NCBI RefSeq assembly: GCF_010820555.1
Contig: NZ_JAAIKD010000001.1
Coordinates: 535,885 to 599,884, forward strand
DNA length: 64,000 nt
From: Psychroflexus aurantiacus
GTDB taxonomy: Bacteria; Bacteroidota; Bacteroidia; Flavobacteriales; Flavobacteriaceae
Reading direction: 5' to 3'
In this document: positions 17,338 to 26,534 of the stretch, in pieces
How positions within the stretch are numbered: the first letter of the stretch is position 1
Layout: each line of letters starts with the position of its first letter
Program-made: the position numbers and the translations under genes
The notes under the pieces: generated by a model
Told to the model about the DNA's origin: nothing
Seen by the model: only the letters and a program-made list of their open reading frames with translations
Databases searched by the model: none

Positions 17338-17715
17338 CTAGTTGTCATCCTGTTTAAAGTTTAACCTGGCTTTTGCCAGTCCTTCGCTGCTGGTATCCAG
17401 GTACAGCTCATAGCTTTTGGGCAAGTCAATATTTTGGGAGGTCCCGGGTTCTACAGTTTGGGTTTTGAGGTTTTTTTGACCTTTCTGCTGCGTTCTGACG
17501 GCAAAGGCTATGTCTCCGATGTTTTCCACCTGAACGATGCAATCCTGGCCTTCAAAAGGATTGTTAGCGGCATCCTGGCCCGGGCCTTTGCCGGTGATGC
17601 TCATGCTCTGGGAAGGTTTGAGCTCAAATTCTACCTGAGCAGCGGCTTCTTCACTACTGAAAAGGCTTACCACACAGCAGAGCATCAGGCTGGTGAATAG
17701 TTGAGTGGGTTTCAT
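17338..17715 (-). CDS. small secreted protein of unknown function
   Basis: I do not recognise the family. A signal peptide (LFTSLMLCCVVSLFSSEEAA) ends around AAAQ. The mature part of about 90 residues looks beta-rich and polar (CIVQVENIGDIAFAV, NIDLPKSYELYLDTS), similar to a small immunoglobulin-like or chaperone-like domain. I chose the ATG giving MKPTQLF; a frame extension of seven codons to 17736 exists. It stands alone, divergent from gltX. Confidence 0.65.
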   Translation of the reverse strand: MKPTQLFTSLMLCCVVSLFSSEEAAAQVEFELKPSQSMSITGKGPGQDAANNPFEGQDCIVQVENIGDIAFAVRTQQKGQKNLKTQTVEPGTSQNIDLPKSYELYLDTSSEGLAKARLNFKQDDN

Positions 17716-17830
17716 AAGTTTTGGTTTTGTTTGCAACTGAATAAATATACGCTTTTATTTGATTGGCCCCTGCTTTGAAGTTCAATTGACCTTAACCGGT
17801 ATTTCCTTAGTGGTGAACATCAATATATTT

Positions 17831-17838
17831 TATCTTTG
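17831..17838 (+). promoter_or_regulatory. -7 element of gltX promoter
   Basis: TATCTTTG matches the Bacteroidota -7 consensus TAnnTTTG and lies 15 bp before the gltX ATG, giving a very short leader. No clear -33 TTTG was found at the usual spacing. Confidence 0.5.
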
Positions 17839-17853
17839 TGAAAAAACAGACAA

Positions 17854-19371
17854 ATGGATACGAAAGTAAGAGTAAGATTTGCACCAAGTCCAACCGGCCC
17901 GCTGCACATCGGTGGCCTAAGAACGGCTTTATATAATTACCTGTTTGCCAAAAAACATGGTGGTGATTTCCTGTTAAGAATTGAAGATACCGACCAAAAC
18001 AGATTTGTAGAAGGTGCGGAAGATTACATCAAGGAAAGCCTGAACTGGTGTAACATCCCTTACGATGAAGGGCCTGAAAAGCCCGGAGACTGCGGTCCTT
18101 ACAAACAAAGTGAGCGCAAGGCGATCTACGAGGAGTACGTCGATAAACTTATCGATAACGGCCGTGCGTATTATGCTTTCGATACCGAAGACGAACTTGA
18201 CGCCAAACGGAAAGAAGCCGAGCAGCAGGGCACTAAATTCAGCTATGGTCCAAAGAATAGAGGCGGGCTTAATAATTCTTTGAATTTATCTGCCGATGCG
18301 CTTAAAGCTAAATTAGCCGAAAAGCAAAACTATGTCATCCGTTTTAAAACTGAAGCCCATAAAACTCTGGAACTTCACGACGAAATACGCGGGTATATCG
18401 AAGTGGATACCGAAGTTCTGGACGATAAAATACTCTTCAAAAGCGATGGCATGCCTACCTATCATCTGGCCAATATTGTAGATGACCATTTGATGCGCAT
18501 CACTCACGTGATTCGTGGTGAAGAATGGTTGCCTTCCCTACCACTTCACGTGTCTTTATACGAGGCTTTTGGCTGGGACGTACCAAAATTTGCACATTTG
18601 CCTTTGATTCTAAAACCCAGCGGCAAAGGAAAACTGAGTAAACGTGATGGCGACCAGCTTGGATTTCCTGTGTTTCCTATCGAATGGAAAGACCCGGAAA
18701 CAGGAAATATATCTGCGGGTTACCGTGAGGAAGGTTACTTGCCGGAAACCTTAACCAATATGCTGGCTCTTCTGGGCTGGAACGACGGGACCGATCAGGA
18801 ATTCTTTTCTCTTGAAGAGATGGCTGAAAAGTTTGAGTTGACCCGGGTGCATAAATCAGGTGCAAAATTCGATCCTGAAAAAACAGACTGGTTTCAGCAC
18901 CATTATTTGCAGGAGCGCCCCGTTGAAGAACTGGTAGATCAGTTTTTGCCTGTCCTGGCTCAAAAAGGAATTTATCCCGATAAAACCTATGTGCAGGAGG
19001 TCATCAACACAATAAGAGAGCGCGCGACCTTCGTTTCAGAATTTTGGGAATTGTCTTTTTTCTATTTTGAAGCTCCAACCGTATTTGAACCCAAATCTGC
19101 CAAGAAAGCCTGGAAAAAGGATTCCCAGGAATGGATGCGGGCTTTAATTGGAAAACTGGAAGGTCTTGACGATTTTTCTCAAAGCCACGTTCAGTCTGAA
19201 GTCAAGGACTGGATCAACACTCAGGATCTTGGTTTCGGAAAAATTATGCAGCCGTTGCGTCTGGCACTGGTAGGTGCGATGCGTGGTCCGGATGTATTTC
19301 ATATCGCGGCATCTATCGGTAAAGAGGAAAGCATTTCCAGGCTCAACTTTGCCATTGAAGAATTGTCCTGA
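17854..19371 (+). CDS. gltX: glutamate--tRNA ligase
   Basis: This class I aminoacyl-tRNA synthetase charges tRNA-Glu. The HIGH-type motif is PTGPLHIGGLRTALYN at about residues 13-28. The KMSKS-type motif is KLSKRDGDQLGFPV near residue 260. The binding segment HLANIVDDHLMRITHVIRGE is well conserved. The C-terminal anticodon-binding helices end near residue 505, a normal length. It is a single gene driven from its own promoter, with the SPFH gene 70 bp downstream. Confidence 0.96.
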   Translation: MDTKVRVRFAPSPTGPLHIGGLRTALYNYLFAKKHGGDFLLRIEDTDQNRFVEGAEDYIKESLNWCNIPYDEGPEKPGDCGPYKQSERKAIYEEYVDKLIDNGRAYYAFDTEDELDAKRKEAEQQGTKFSYGPKNRGGLNNSLNLSADALKAKLAEKQNYVIRFKTEAHKTLELHDEIRGYIEVDTEVLDDKILFKSDGMPTYHLANIVDDHLMRITHVIRGEEWLPSLPLHVSLYEAFGWDVPKFAHLPLILKPSGKGKLSKRDGDQLGFPVFPIEWKDPETGNISAGYREEGYLPETLTNMLALLGWNDGTDQEFFSLEEMAEKFELTRVHKSGAKFDPEKTDWFQHHYLQERPVEELVDQFLPVLAQKGIYPDKTYVQEVINTIRERATFVSEFWELSFFYFEAPTVFEPKSAKKAWKKDSQEWMRALIGKLEGLDDFSQSHVQSEVKDWINTQDLGFGKIMQPLRLALVGAMRGPDVFHIAASIGKEESISRLNFAIEELS

Positions 19372-19441
19372 TTTTTGAAAAATAAAGAAGCATTAATAGA
19401 CTAAAAAGGTCTATTTTTAGTGAATAATTAAACAATTTAAT

Positions 19442-20401
19442 ATGGGATCAATAGTAGGTATTTTTATGGTGGTGATTGCTTTTTTCATCCTTATAAGCGG
19501 TGTTTTTACAGTTAAGCAACAAACCGCTGCACTTGTAGAGCGTTTTGGTAAATTTTTAAGCATCCGGAATTCAGGATTGCATTTCAAAATTCCGATAATT
19601 GATAAAATTGCAGGGCGGATTAATTTGAAAATCCAGCAGCTGGACGTCAATGTGGAAACCAAAACCAAAGATGACGTGTTTGTACACCTGAAGGTGTCGG
19701 TGCAGTATCAGGTGACCCGGGCTAAAATTTATGATGCTTTTTATAAGCTGGAAAGCCCAAGTGCGCAGATCACATCCTATGTTTTTGATGTGGTAAGAGC
19801 CGAAGTTCCTAAAATGAAACTGGACGACGTGTTTGAGCGTAAAGATGATATCGCCAATGCTGTGAAGACAGAGTTGAATGATGCCATGCTTGATTACGGT
19901 TATGACATCATAAGAACGCTTGTCACCGACATCGATCCGGACGACAAGGTAAAAGATTCTATGAACAGAATAAACGCCTCAGAGCGGGAAAAAGTGGCTG
20001 CTGAATTTGAAGGCGAAGCCGAACGCATCAAGATTGTGGCTGTAGCCAGAGCGGAAGCCGAAAGCAAACGTTTACAGGGTCAGGGTATTGCCGATCAGCG
20101 AAGGGAAATCGCCCGGGGTCTGGAAGAAAGTGTTGAGGTCTTAAACAATGTGGGAATCAATTCTCAGGAAGCTTCAGCCCTGATCGTGGTCACACAGCAT
20201 TACGATACCTTACAGTCAGTCGGGAGCCAAACCAATTCCAATTTGATCTTATTACCCAATGCTCCGGAGGCAGGCAGTAATATGCTGAATGATATGATAG
20301 CCTCGTTCACTGCCTCCAGTCAGATTGGTGAGGAGATGAAAAAGCAAAATGAGCGTAAAGAGCGCAAAGCTATGGAGGAAGGAAAACCGGGAAAGAAGTA
20401 A
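19442..20401 (+). CDS. SPFH/Band 7 (stomatin-like, paraslipin) membrane protein
   Basis: SPFH proteins form ring-like scaffolds in membrane microdomains and often influence proteases. An N-terminal transmembrane helix spans about residues 4-22. The Band 7 domain follows, with TAALVERFGKFL and SGLHFKIPIIDKIAGRINLK. Next come a long Glu/Ala-rich helix (about 175-240) and a C-terminal tail rich in Lys/Glu. The usual partner NfeD is not adjacent. The gene ends in a strong 17-bp stem-loop terminator. Confidence 0.9.
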   Translation: MGSIVGIFMVVIAFFILISGVFTVKQQTAALVERFGKFLSIRNSGLHFKIPIIDKIAGRINLKIQQLDVNVETKTKDDVFVHLKVSVQYQVTRAKIYDAFYKLESPSAQITSYVFDVVRAEVPKMKLDDVFERKDDIANAVKTELNDAMLDYGYDIIRTLVTDIDPDDKVKDSMNRINASEREKVAAEFEGEAERIKIVAVARAEAESKRLQGQGIADQRREIARGLEESVEVLNNVGINSQEASALIVVTQHYDTLQSVGSQTNSNLILLPNAPEAGSNMLNDMIASFTASSQIGEEMKKQNERKERKAMEEGKPGKK

Positions 20402-20423
20402 GTAACCCAAACCTTTAATCAAC

Positions 20424-20462
20424 AAAAAGCGGCTTGAAAATATGATTTTCAAGCCGCTTTTT
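20424..20462. terminator. strong intrinsic terminator, usable from both strands
   Basis: A 17-bp perfect stem (AAAAAGCGGCTTGAAAA with its complement) encloses a 5-nt loop. It lies between the SPFH gene and a convergent small gene. Runs of A and T at both stem bases would serve transcription from either side. Confidence 0.88.
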
Positions 20463-20482
20463 ATTCGTTTTAACCGAATAGT

Positions 20483-20698
20483 TTATAAACCAAATTTGCG
20501 TAAAATCTGAGTTCCTATTCTGGCATAAACTGTTTTTTGCCCAAAATAAGCAATCAATTCTGCTGCGATATTAGAAAATGATAAAGCTCTTTTGATGTAT
20601 GCCAAATCTATATTGGCCTTCTGCTTACTAATTTCAACTTCAAGCTTTAATATTTTTAAATCTTTATCAATTTCTCTGATGGAATTATACCTTTTCAT
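20483..20698 (-). CDS. small conserved flavobacterial protein (DUF6327-like)
   Basis: This 71-residue protein begins MKRYNSIREIDKDLKILKLE, which resembles the short DUF6327 proteins that follow holin-like genes in flavobacteria. A Lys/Glu-rich helix leads to a mildly hydrophobic C-terminus. Its ATG overlaps the holin-like gene stop by 4 bp, so it is the last gene of a three-gene unit. Function is unknown and the family name is given from memory. Confidence 0.6.
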   Translation of the reverse strand: MKRYNSIREIDKDLKILKLEVEISKQKANIDLAYIKRALSFSNIAAELIAYFGQKTVYARIGTQILRKFGL

Positions 20699-21093
20699 AA
20701 ATCTGAAGATTTTGTCAAATCCTGCCTTAACTCTTCATCCAGCTTATCGCCAGAATTCAGAATCTTATTTAAAAATTTTAAAACAGGCTTTTCTAAAAGT
20801 TTTTTACCAAGTAAATTAACTAGTATAAGGATTATAATATAAACTCCTCCCACGATAAAAAAACCGTAAGAAACAGATCCCAACTGGTTTCCAATGAGAA
20901 ATGATAAGCCAATGGATAGAAAAAGCAGAACTAAAACTAATATTCCGATTTTAATAATAAACTGACCTCCCGTAATTAAACTTAAAGCCGTCTTTTTAAG
21001 AAGATCTAATTTATAATAGTCTAAGGAATGGTTTATCGCTTCTTTAGTATCTTGAGTAAAATTTTCAAAATGATTGCCTAGAGAATTCTTCAT
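20695..21093 (-). CDS. phage-holin-family (Phage_holin_3_6-like) membrane protein
   Basis: This 132-residue protein has an amphipathic N-terminus and two adjacent hydrophobic segments at about residues 43-66 and 73-95, in the order seen in the Phage_holin_3_6 family. Despite the name, chromosomal members are thought to be envelope proteins rather than lysis proteins. It lies between YtxH-like and DUF6327-like genes, with an 18-bp gap upstream and a 4-bp overlap downstream. There are no phage genes around it. Confidence 0.75.
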   Translation of the reverse strand: MKNSLGNHFENFTQDTKEAINHSLDYYKLDLLKKTALSLITGGQFIIKIGILVLVLLFLSIGLSFLIGNQLGSVSYGFFIVGGVYIIILILVNLLGKKLLEKPVLKFLNKILNSGDKLDEELRQDLTKSSDL

Positions 21094-21111
21094 GAAGAAT
21101 ATTAAAGTGAT

Positions 21112-21456
21112 TTATTTCTTTTTCAACTCTTTCTGTAGCTCAGCGTTTTTCTTTCTGAGTTCTCCAAGCTCTCCTTCAAGGGACTTAAGCATATCGTCTG
21201 CTTTGTTATTCACCGTTGAAAAGGTTTTATCTAACTTTTCCTCAAGGGTTTTTTTTGCTTCTGAAGCAAACTCTGACAGATGAGAAGACGTCTCCTTGTA
21301 TTTTTTATTCAAGTTATCTTGCAGGTGATCAGCTTCATCTCTAAGCTGTTTTCTTGTTTTTTCACCACTTTGTGGAGCGTATAATAATCCTAAACCTACA
21401 CCAACTGCTGTTCCTGTTAACAATGCTAAGATTGTATTTCCTGTATTATTTGCCAT
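21112..21456 (-). CDS. YtxH domain-containing stress-type protein
   Basis: The protein begins MANNTGNTILALLTGTAVG, a glycine-rich membrane segment followed by LGLLYAPQSGEKTRKQLRDE, the YtxH signature. The rest is a charged coiled coil. The frame extends nine codons further upstream, but the ATG at 21456 fits the family better. Related genes are often induced by general stress. It is the first of three probably co-transcribed envelope genes. Confidence 0.82.
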   Translation of the reverse strand: MANNTGNTILALLTGTAVGVGLGLLYAPQSGEKTRKQLRDEADHLQDNLNKKYKETSSHLSEFASEAKKTLEEKLDKTFSTVNNKADDMLKSLEGELGELRKKNAELQKELKKK

Positions 21457-21582
21457 TTTATTATTATTTTTTTGATTTAACACAAATCTAATGCTAATTC
21501 AAGGGTTTCCTTGTTAAAACACGGTTAATAAATGGCTTAGTCTTAAGTTAGTTTTGAAATAGTCTAATATATTTAGGAGTTT

Positions 21583-23121
21583 TTAAAAATCCAGCCAGGT
21601 TCTAAAATCGATATCTTTTTGAATAATGGCTTTTACTTCAGTGATCGGAACGCGTTTTTGTTCCATGGTATCGCGATGTCTTATAGTCACACACTGGTCT
21701 TCTTTGGTGTCGTGATCTACTGTAATACAAAACGGGGTACCTGCGGCATCCTGCCTTCTGTAACGCCTTCCTACAGCGTCTTTTTCATCATAAATCACGT
21801 TGAAATCCCATTGTAGATCTTTCAAAATGCGTTGAGCGATTTCCGGCAGGCCGTCTTTTTTGAGTAAAGGAAAAATTGCCGCTTTTACCGGAGCCAGTAT
21901 GGAAGGAATTTTTAAAACCGTTCGGGTACTTCCATCCTCCAGGGTTTCTTCCTGTAAAGCACTGGAAAAAACAGCCAGAAACATTCTATCCAAACCAATC
22001 GAGGTTTCAATGACGTAGGGCACATAGTTTTCACCCAATTCCGGATCGTAAAACTGAAGTTTTTTTCCGGACAGGTTTTCGTGAGCTTTCAGGTCGAAGT
22101 CTGTTCTGGAGTGAATGCCTTCGAGTTCTTTAAAACCAAAGGGAAAATTGAACTCTATATCGGTAGCTGCATTGGCATAATGCGCCATTTTTTCGTGATC
22201 GTGAAATCTGTAATTTTCTTCGCCAAGGCCTAAAGACTGATGCCACTTGGTTCGGACTTCCTTCCAGTGCTCAAACCATTTGAGTTCCTCTCCGGGTCTT
22301 ACAAAGTATTGCATTTCCATTTGTTCAAACTCACGCTGACGAAAGATAAACTGTCTGGCTACAATTTCATTTCTGAAGGCTTTTCCAATCTGAGCGATAC
22401 CAAAAGGGACCTTCATACGGCCTGTTTTTTGCACATTGGAGAAATTCACAAAAATCCCCTGTGCGGTTTCGGGTCTTAAATACAGATCTGAAGCCGATTC
22501 TGCAGAAGCCCCCAGCTTGGTTCCAAACATTAAATTGAACTGCTTTACATTGGTCCAGTCTCTGGAACCGCTCACAGGACATGCTATTTCTAACTCTTCA
22601 ATCAATGCCTTCACATCATCAAGATCCTCATCGGTAAGGGATTTTGCAAGGCGCGCCAGAATTTCCTTGGACTGTGTTCTGTATTTGACCACCCGAGGAT
22701 GTGTCGTCACAAATTCCTGTTCATCAAACTGATCTCCAAAGCGTTTTTTGGCTTTAGCGATTTCTTTTTGCGCCTTTTGCTCCAGTTTTTCGACATAATC
22801 TTCAACCAGCACATCGGCACGGTAGCGTTTTTTTGAATCCTTGTTATCAATCATGGGATCGTTGAACGCGTCCACATGTCCTGAAGCTTTCCAGGTGTTG
22901 GGGTGCATCAGGATAGCGGCGTCTAAGCCCACAATCTCTTCATGGAGTTGAACCATACTCTTCCACCAATAGGCTTTGATGTTGTTTTTGAGCTCTACAC
23001 CGTTTTGCCCGTAATCATAAACAGCACTTAAGCCGTCGTAGATTTCGCTGGAAGAAAAAATATACCCATACTCTTTGGCATGGGAGATAACCTGTTTGAA
23101 TTTGTCCTGTTCTTGTGCCAT
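21583..23121 (-). CDS. glyS: glycine--tRNA ligase (dimeric type)
   Basis: This class II synthetase charges tRNA-Gly. It is the single-chain alpha2 type found in Bacteroidota, not the alpha2beta2 type. Motifs visible are GYIFSSSEIYDGLSAVYDYG at the N-terminus, RPETAQGIFVNFSNV, FRNEIVARQFIFRQREFEQM and the anticodon-binding C-terminus with RRYRRQDAAGTPFCITVD. I start at MAQEQDKFK (512 residues), seven codons inside the open frame. It is a single gene and no terminator hairpin was seen. Confidence 0.95.
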   Translation of the reverse strand: MAQEQDKFKQVISHAKEYGYIFSSSEIYDGLSAVYDYGQNGVELKNNIKAYWWKSMVQLHEEIVGLDAAILMHPNTWKASGHVDAFNDPMIDNKDSKKRYRADVLVEDYVEKLEQKAQKEIAKAKKRFGDQFDEQEFVTTHPRVVKYRTQSKEILARLAKSLTDEDLDDVKALIEELEIACPVSGSRDWTNVKQFNLMFGTKLGASAESASDLYLRPETAQGIFVNFSNVQKTGRMKVPFGIAQIGKAFRNEIVARQFIFRQREFEQMEMQYFVRPGEELKWFEHWKEVRTKWHQSLGLGEENYRFHDHEKMAHYANAATDIEFNFPFGFKELEGIHSRTDFDLKAHENLSGKKLQFYDPELGENYVPYVIETSIGLDRMFLAVFSSALQEETLEDGSTRTVLKIPSILAPVKAAIFPLLKKDGLPEIAQRILKDLQWDFNVIYDEKDAVGRRYRRQDAAGTPFCITVDHDTKEDQCVTIRHRDTMEQKRVPITEVKAIIQKDIDFRTWLDF

Positions 23122-23431
23122 ACCGCAAAAGTATAAAAACAAGGCTTTATTTGGAGGTTTAGGGGATAAATTATTAGGGGGATATCAGCTTTATAATTGC
23201 TTTTTAGCACTAATACCTAATCAGAATTTAATTTCACGCAAAGCTCACCAAGAAATCACGCTAAGAAGCGCAAAGTATAACATGATATTGATTCGTAAAT
23301 TGGCCGTCTTTTCGAATCAATTAGCCTTAAATGTGTCAAATAAATAGCAAATAAATACTTTCAGTTGATTTGGTCTAATAAATCAAGACGTCTATTTTTT
23401 AATTAACTTTATTCAGTCATTTCATTATCAG
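23122..23431. repeat. intergenic region with degenerate dispersed repeat
   Basis: These 310 bp contain no gene. Around 23234-23276 is a stretch reading CACGCAAAGCTC and ACGCTAAGAAGCGCAAAG, a word pattern I know from dispersed intergenic repeats in many bacterial genomes. A weaker relative (GGCGTAGAGTTCGCAAAG) is near 58180. The rest is AT-rich promoter DNA for glyS and comF. Confidence 0.4.
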
Positions 23432-24112
23432 ATGCTTCAGGATTTTAAAAACTTCTTATTTCCCAAGCTGTGCGCCTGCTGTGATGCAGTCTTATTGAAG
23501 GATGAACCGTTCATGTGTACATTCTGCAGGAATGAACTGCCGCTCTACCCCAACTTTTTTGACGGGGACCACGATTTGCATAAAATCCTTTACGGCCGGG
23601 TCCTTGTCGATCAGGCGGCGAGTTTATTTTATTTTGAAAAGAAAGGAATTATTCAAAATTTAATTCATGACCTTAAGTACAAAGGCAATGAAGAGCTGAG
23701 TTTTCATCTGGGGGAATGGTTAGGGCAGATACTCCTGGAAGCAGGCTGGCAGAGTAAAATCGATATCGTCATTCCTGTTCCGCTCCATAGCCAACGTATG
23801 CGTGAGCGAGGCTACAACCAGGTAGAGGGTTTTGGAAGAGCTATTGCTGATAAGCTTTCGGCAACCTATAATGATGGTGTTCTTAAAAGGAAGTCCAATT
23901 CTAAAACTCAGGTGTTTAAAAACAGACTGGCCAGAACGGAAGTCGTTCAAAACCATTTTTATGTGGTAGGAAAATCAGATTTGAAGGATAAGCAGGTTTT
24001 GCTGGTCGACGATTTGGTCACAACAGGAGCCACACTCGAAGCCTGCAGTCTGGCATTAAAAGATTTAGGAGTACCCAAACTCAACATCGCAACAATAGCG
24101 ATAACCAAATAA
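23432..24112 (+). CDS. comF: ComF family phosphoribosyltransferase-like protein
   Basis: ComFC-type proteins are linked to DNA uptake and contain a phosphoribosyltransferase fold. An N-terminal zinc-finger-like pair of CxxC (CACCDA and CTFCRNE) lies at about residues 12-35. Then come PVPLHSQRMRERGYNQ and the PRPP-binding loop VLLVDDLVTTGATLEA near residue 190. The length of 226 residues is typical. It is followed by a lipoprotein gene only 46 bp downstream. Confidence 0.88.
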   Translation: MLQDFKNFLFPKLCACCDAVLLKDEPFMCTFCRNELPLYPNFFDGDHDLHKILYGRVLVDQAASLFYFEKKGIIQNLIHDLKYKGNEELSFHLGEWLGQILLEAGWQSKIDIVIPVPLHSQRMRERGYNQVEGFGRAIADKLSATYNDGVLKRKSNSKTQVFKNRLARTEVVQNHFYVVGKSDLKDKQVLLVDDLVTTGATLEACSLALKDLGVPKLNIATIAITK

Positions 24113-24158
24113 ACAAATCTATATTTTGTTGTTTCTTTGCATAAACTTATCTTCAGTC

Positions 24159-25769
24159 ATGAGAATTCATTTTTTTCGATCCCTTTTTATTCCTGTTTTG
24201 TTGCTCATCCTGTCGTCCTGTGCGCAGCGAGGGCGGCCGGACGGAGGTCCTAAAGACACGGAGCCGCCCGAGTTTCTGAATTCCAGTCCGGAAAATTATT
24301 CCACCAATTATGACGAAGAAGAGATCGTTATTAATTTTGATGAGTACCTGGTTTTAAAGGAACCCCAACAACAGATTTTGTTTTCTCCACCTATAGAGCC
24401 CCGGCCAAGCATTTACCCCCTGGGTCCTGCGAGCCGATACATCAGACTCGACATTCCCAAAGATTCTTTGGAAGAAAACACAACCTACACGGTCAATTTT
24501 GGAACGAGTATTCAGGATAATAACGAAGGCATCGTGCTTCCCTATTTTAAATATGTTTTCTCAACCGGAGGTTATGTAGATTCCCTTCAGGTGGAAGGGA
24601 ATGTTTTTGACGCGTATAACCGACTTTCAGATGAAAACATTTCGGTGATGCTTTATGCTTTAGATTCTACCTATTCAGATTCTGTGGTGTATAATCAATC
24701 TCCGCGTTACATCACCTATGTAAGAGACTCTACCTCATTGTTCAGCCTGGATAACCTGAAAGCCGGCAATTACAAAATGGTGGCGATTTCAGATAAAAAC
24801 AACAATTATAAATTTGATCCGGCTCAGGATAAAATCGGATTTGTAGAAGATACAGTGAAAATCCCAACCAATCAGCTTTATGATATTTTAGTGTTTAAAG
24901 AAGTCTTAGATTTTGAGGCTTCCCGCCCCAGTCAGATTTCGAGGCAACACCTGGAGTTTGGTTTCCAGGGTCGGTTGGAGGATTACAAAATCGACCTGAT
25001 TTCTGAAACCACAGAAGCTTTTGAATCTCGATATTTCAGGGATGAAGACAAAGATACCCTTCACTATTGGTTCAAGCCCTATCTGGAAAAGGATAGTTTG
25101 CTGTTTACTTTTAGCAACCAGGGCAAAATTGACACCCTTGAAATCAGACCAAAACAAATCGAGAAAGATTCTTTAATCATTTCAGAAGTAAAAAATGACA
25201 GAAACAAGCTTTTAACCGATTTCAAACTGAAAGCCAATACCCCGATTTCGAGTTTTCAAAAAGATTCTATCCAGCTATTCAGACAGGATTCCATCCCCGT
25301 CGATTTTAAATTAAAAATGGATACGATATACAACCATTTGGTATTTGAGTTTGAAAAACAAGGTAAAACGGCTTACCAAATCAATCTTCTGCCGGGCGCG
25401 GTCACCGATTTTTTTGAAGCTCAAAATGACAGCTTGAGTTTCAGGTACAATACAAGGCCGTTAGCCGATTTTGGAAATCTGGCCCTGACGATCAATAATA
25501 TTGATGAATACCCCGTTATTGTTGAGCTTATAGACGAACGTGGAAAGGTAGAATCTTCTGTATATGAAACTGAAAAATCAACCGTTTTCTTTAAGCTGGT
25601 AAAACCGGCTAACTATTACATCCGTTTAATCTATGATCTCAATGCCAACGGAAGATGGGATACAGGAGATTTTCTGAAAGGCATAAAGCCAGAACCCGTT
25701 CTCTATGAAAATGAGCCGGTGAAAATACGAGCGAACTGGGATGATGTACTGAGTATCAACCTATACTAA
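24159..25769 (+). CDS. Ig-like domain-containing outer-surface lipoprotein
   Basis: The chosen start gives MRIHFFRSLFIPVLLLILSS and a lipobox ending SSC; the frame extends 11 codons further upstream without adding a signal. Next is a bacterial Ig-like domain of the SbsA type (residues 45-140; TEPPEFLNSSPENYS, VINFDEYLVL, YTVNFGTSIQDNNEG), then a Cna-B-like segment and a long beta-rich region. Such proteins are common in Bacteroidota and are predicted to be exported; none of the residues suggests enzyme activity. It overlaps the convergent nitrilase gene by 14 bp. Confidence 0.82.
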   Translation: MRIHFFRSLFIPVLLLILSSCAQRGRPDGGPKDTEPPEFLNSSPENYSTNYDEEEIVINFDEYLVLKEPQQQILFSPPIEPRPSIYPLGPASRYIRLDIPKDSLEENTTYTVNFGTSIQDNNEGIVLPYFKYVFSTGGYVDSLQVEGNVFDAYNRLSDENISVMLYALDSTYSDSVVYNQSPRYITYVRDSTSLFSLDNLKAGNYKMVAISDKNNNYKFDPAQDKIGFVEDTVKIPTNQLYDILVFKEVLDFEASRPSQISRQHLEFGFQGRLEDYKIDLISETTEAFESRYFRDEDKDTLHYWFKPYLEKDSLLFTFSNQGKIDTLEIRPKQIEKDSLIISEVKNDRNKLLTDFKLKANTPISSFQKDSIQLFRQDSIPVDFKLKMDTIYNHLVFEFEKQGKTAYQINLLPGAVTDFFEAQNDSLSFRYNTRPLADFGNLALTINNIDEYPVIVELIDERGKVESSVYETEKSTVFFKLVKPANYYIRLIYDLNANGRWDTGDFLKGIKPEPVLYENEPVKIRANWDDVLSINLY

Positions 25770-26532
25770 AGGAGTCCTTGTCCCTTAAAAAGCCTAATTT
25801 ATCTCTTAACTGATGCAGATGAGACTTCTCGAGGGTGAGGCTTTGTATGGCTTCTTCTTCTGGATCGTGTTCGCTCAGAGATTTGCCAAGGGCGTCATAA
25901 GCTGACGAATGGCCAACGTAAGGGAAGCTATTGCCATCGGTGCCAATGATATTAAGACCAATGCAATAACTCATGTTTTCAACAGCTCTGGCCTGCAATA
26001 AAATATCCCAGGCAGAGACGCGCTTTTCAGGCCAGTTAGCGACATAAATCAAAACCTCATAATCATCCTTATTTCTTGCCCAGACCGGAAAACGAAGGTC
26101 ATAACAAACCTGTAAACATAGTTTCCAGCCTTTATACTCCACAACACATCTTTGGTTGCCCGGCGTGTAGGTTTCATGTTCCTTTGCCAAAGTAAACAGG
26201 TGTTTTTTATCATAAGCAGACACCTTTCCCTCGGGTTCTACAAAGAACATCCTGTTGAAATACTTCCCGTGTTCTTTTATCATTGCACTACCTGTGATGG
26301 CAGCCTGATGCGTTTTAGACTGAGTTTTCATCCAGCCTAAAACCTCCGCTACTTCTTCAGCATTAGCTTCGGCATTCATGGAAAACCCGGTGGTAAACAT
26401 CTCCGGCAGAATAATCAAATCTGTATCTGAGGGACATTCTGAAAGCTTTTTTTCAAAATGGGCCTTGTTGGCTTTGGGATTTTCCCAGGTGAGTTCGGTT
26501 TGTATGTAGGTGACTTTAAGGGTTTCGCTCAT
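25756..26532 (-). CDS. nitrilase-superfamily omega-amidase-type amidohydrolase
   Basis: This enzyme probably hydrolyses omega-amides of 2-oxoacids or similar small amides. The Glu-Lys-Cys catalytic triad is visible: LPEMFTTGF (Glu), YDKKHLFTLAKEHE (Lys) and LQVCYDLRFPVWARN (Cys). The length of 258 residues matches the YafV/Nit2 branch. It lies 2 bp after the ChaN-like gene, so the two form a minus-strand pair. Substrate assignment is by family only. Confidence 0.9.
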   Translation of the reverse strand: MSETLKVTYIQTELTWENPKANKAHFEKKLSECPSDTDLIILPEMFTTGFSMNAEANAEEVAEVLGWMKTQSKTHQAAITGSAMIKEHGKYFNRMFFVEPEGKVSAYDKKHLFTLAKEHETYTPGNQRCVVEYKGWKLCLQVCYDLRFPVWARNKDDYEVLIYVANWPEKRVSAWDILLQARAVENMSYCIGLNIIGTDGNSFPYVGHSSAYDALGKSLSEHDPEEEAIQSLTLEKSHLHQLRDKLGFLRDKDSFSIG

Positions 26533-26534
26533 AA

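Noticed and set aside
20695-21093. Holin-family gene as sign of a prophage
   Set aside because: Neighbours are YtxH-like and DUF6327-like envelope genes, a known chromosomal arrangement. No integrase, capsid or tail genes are present.
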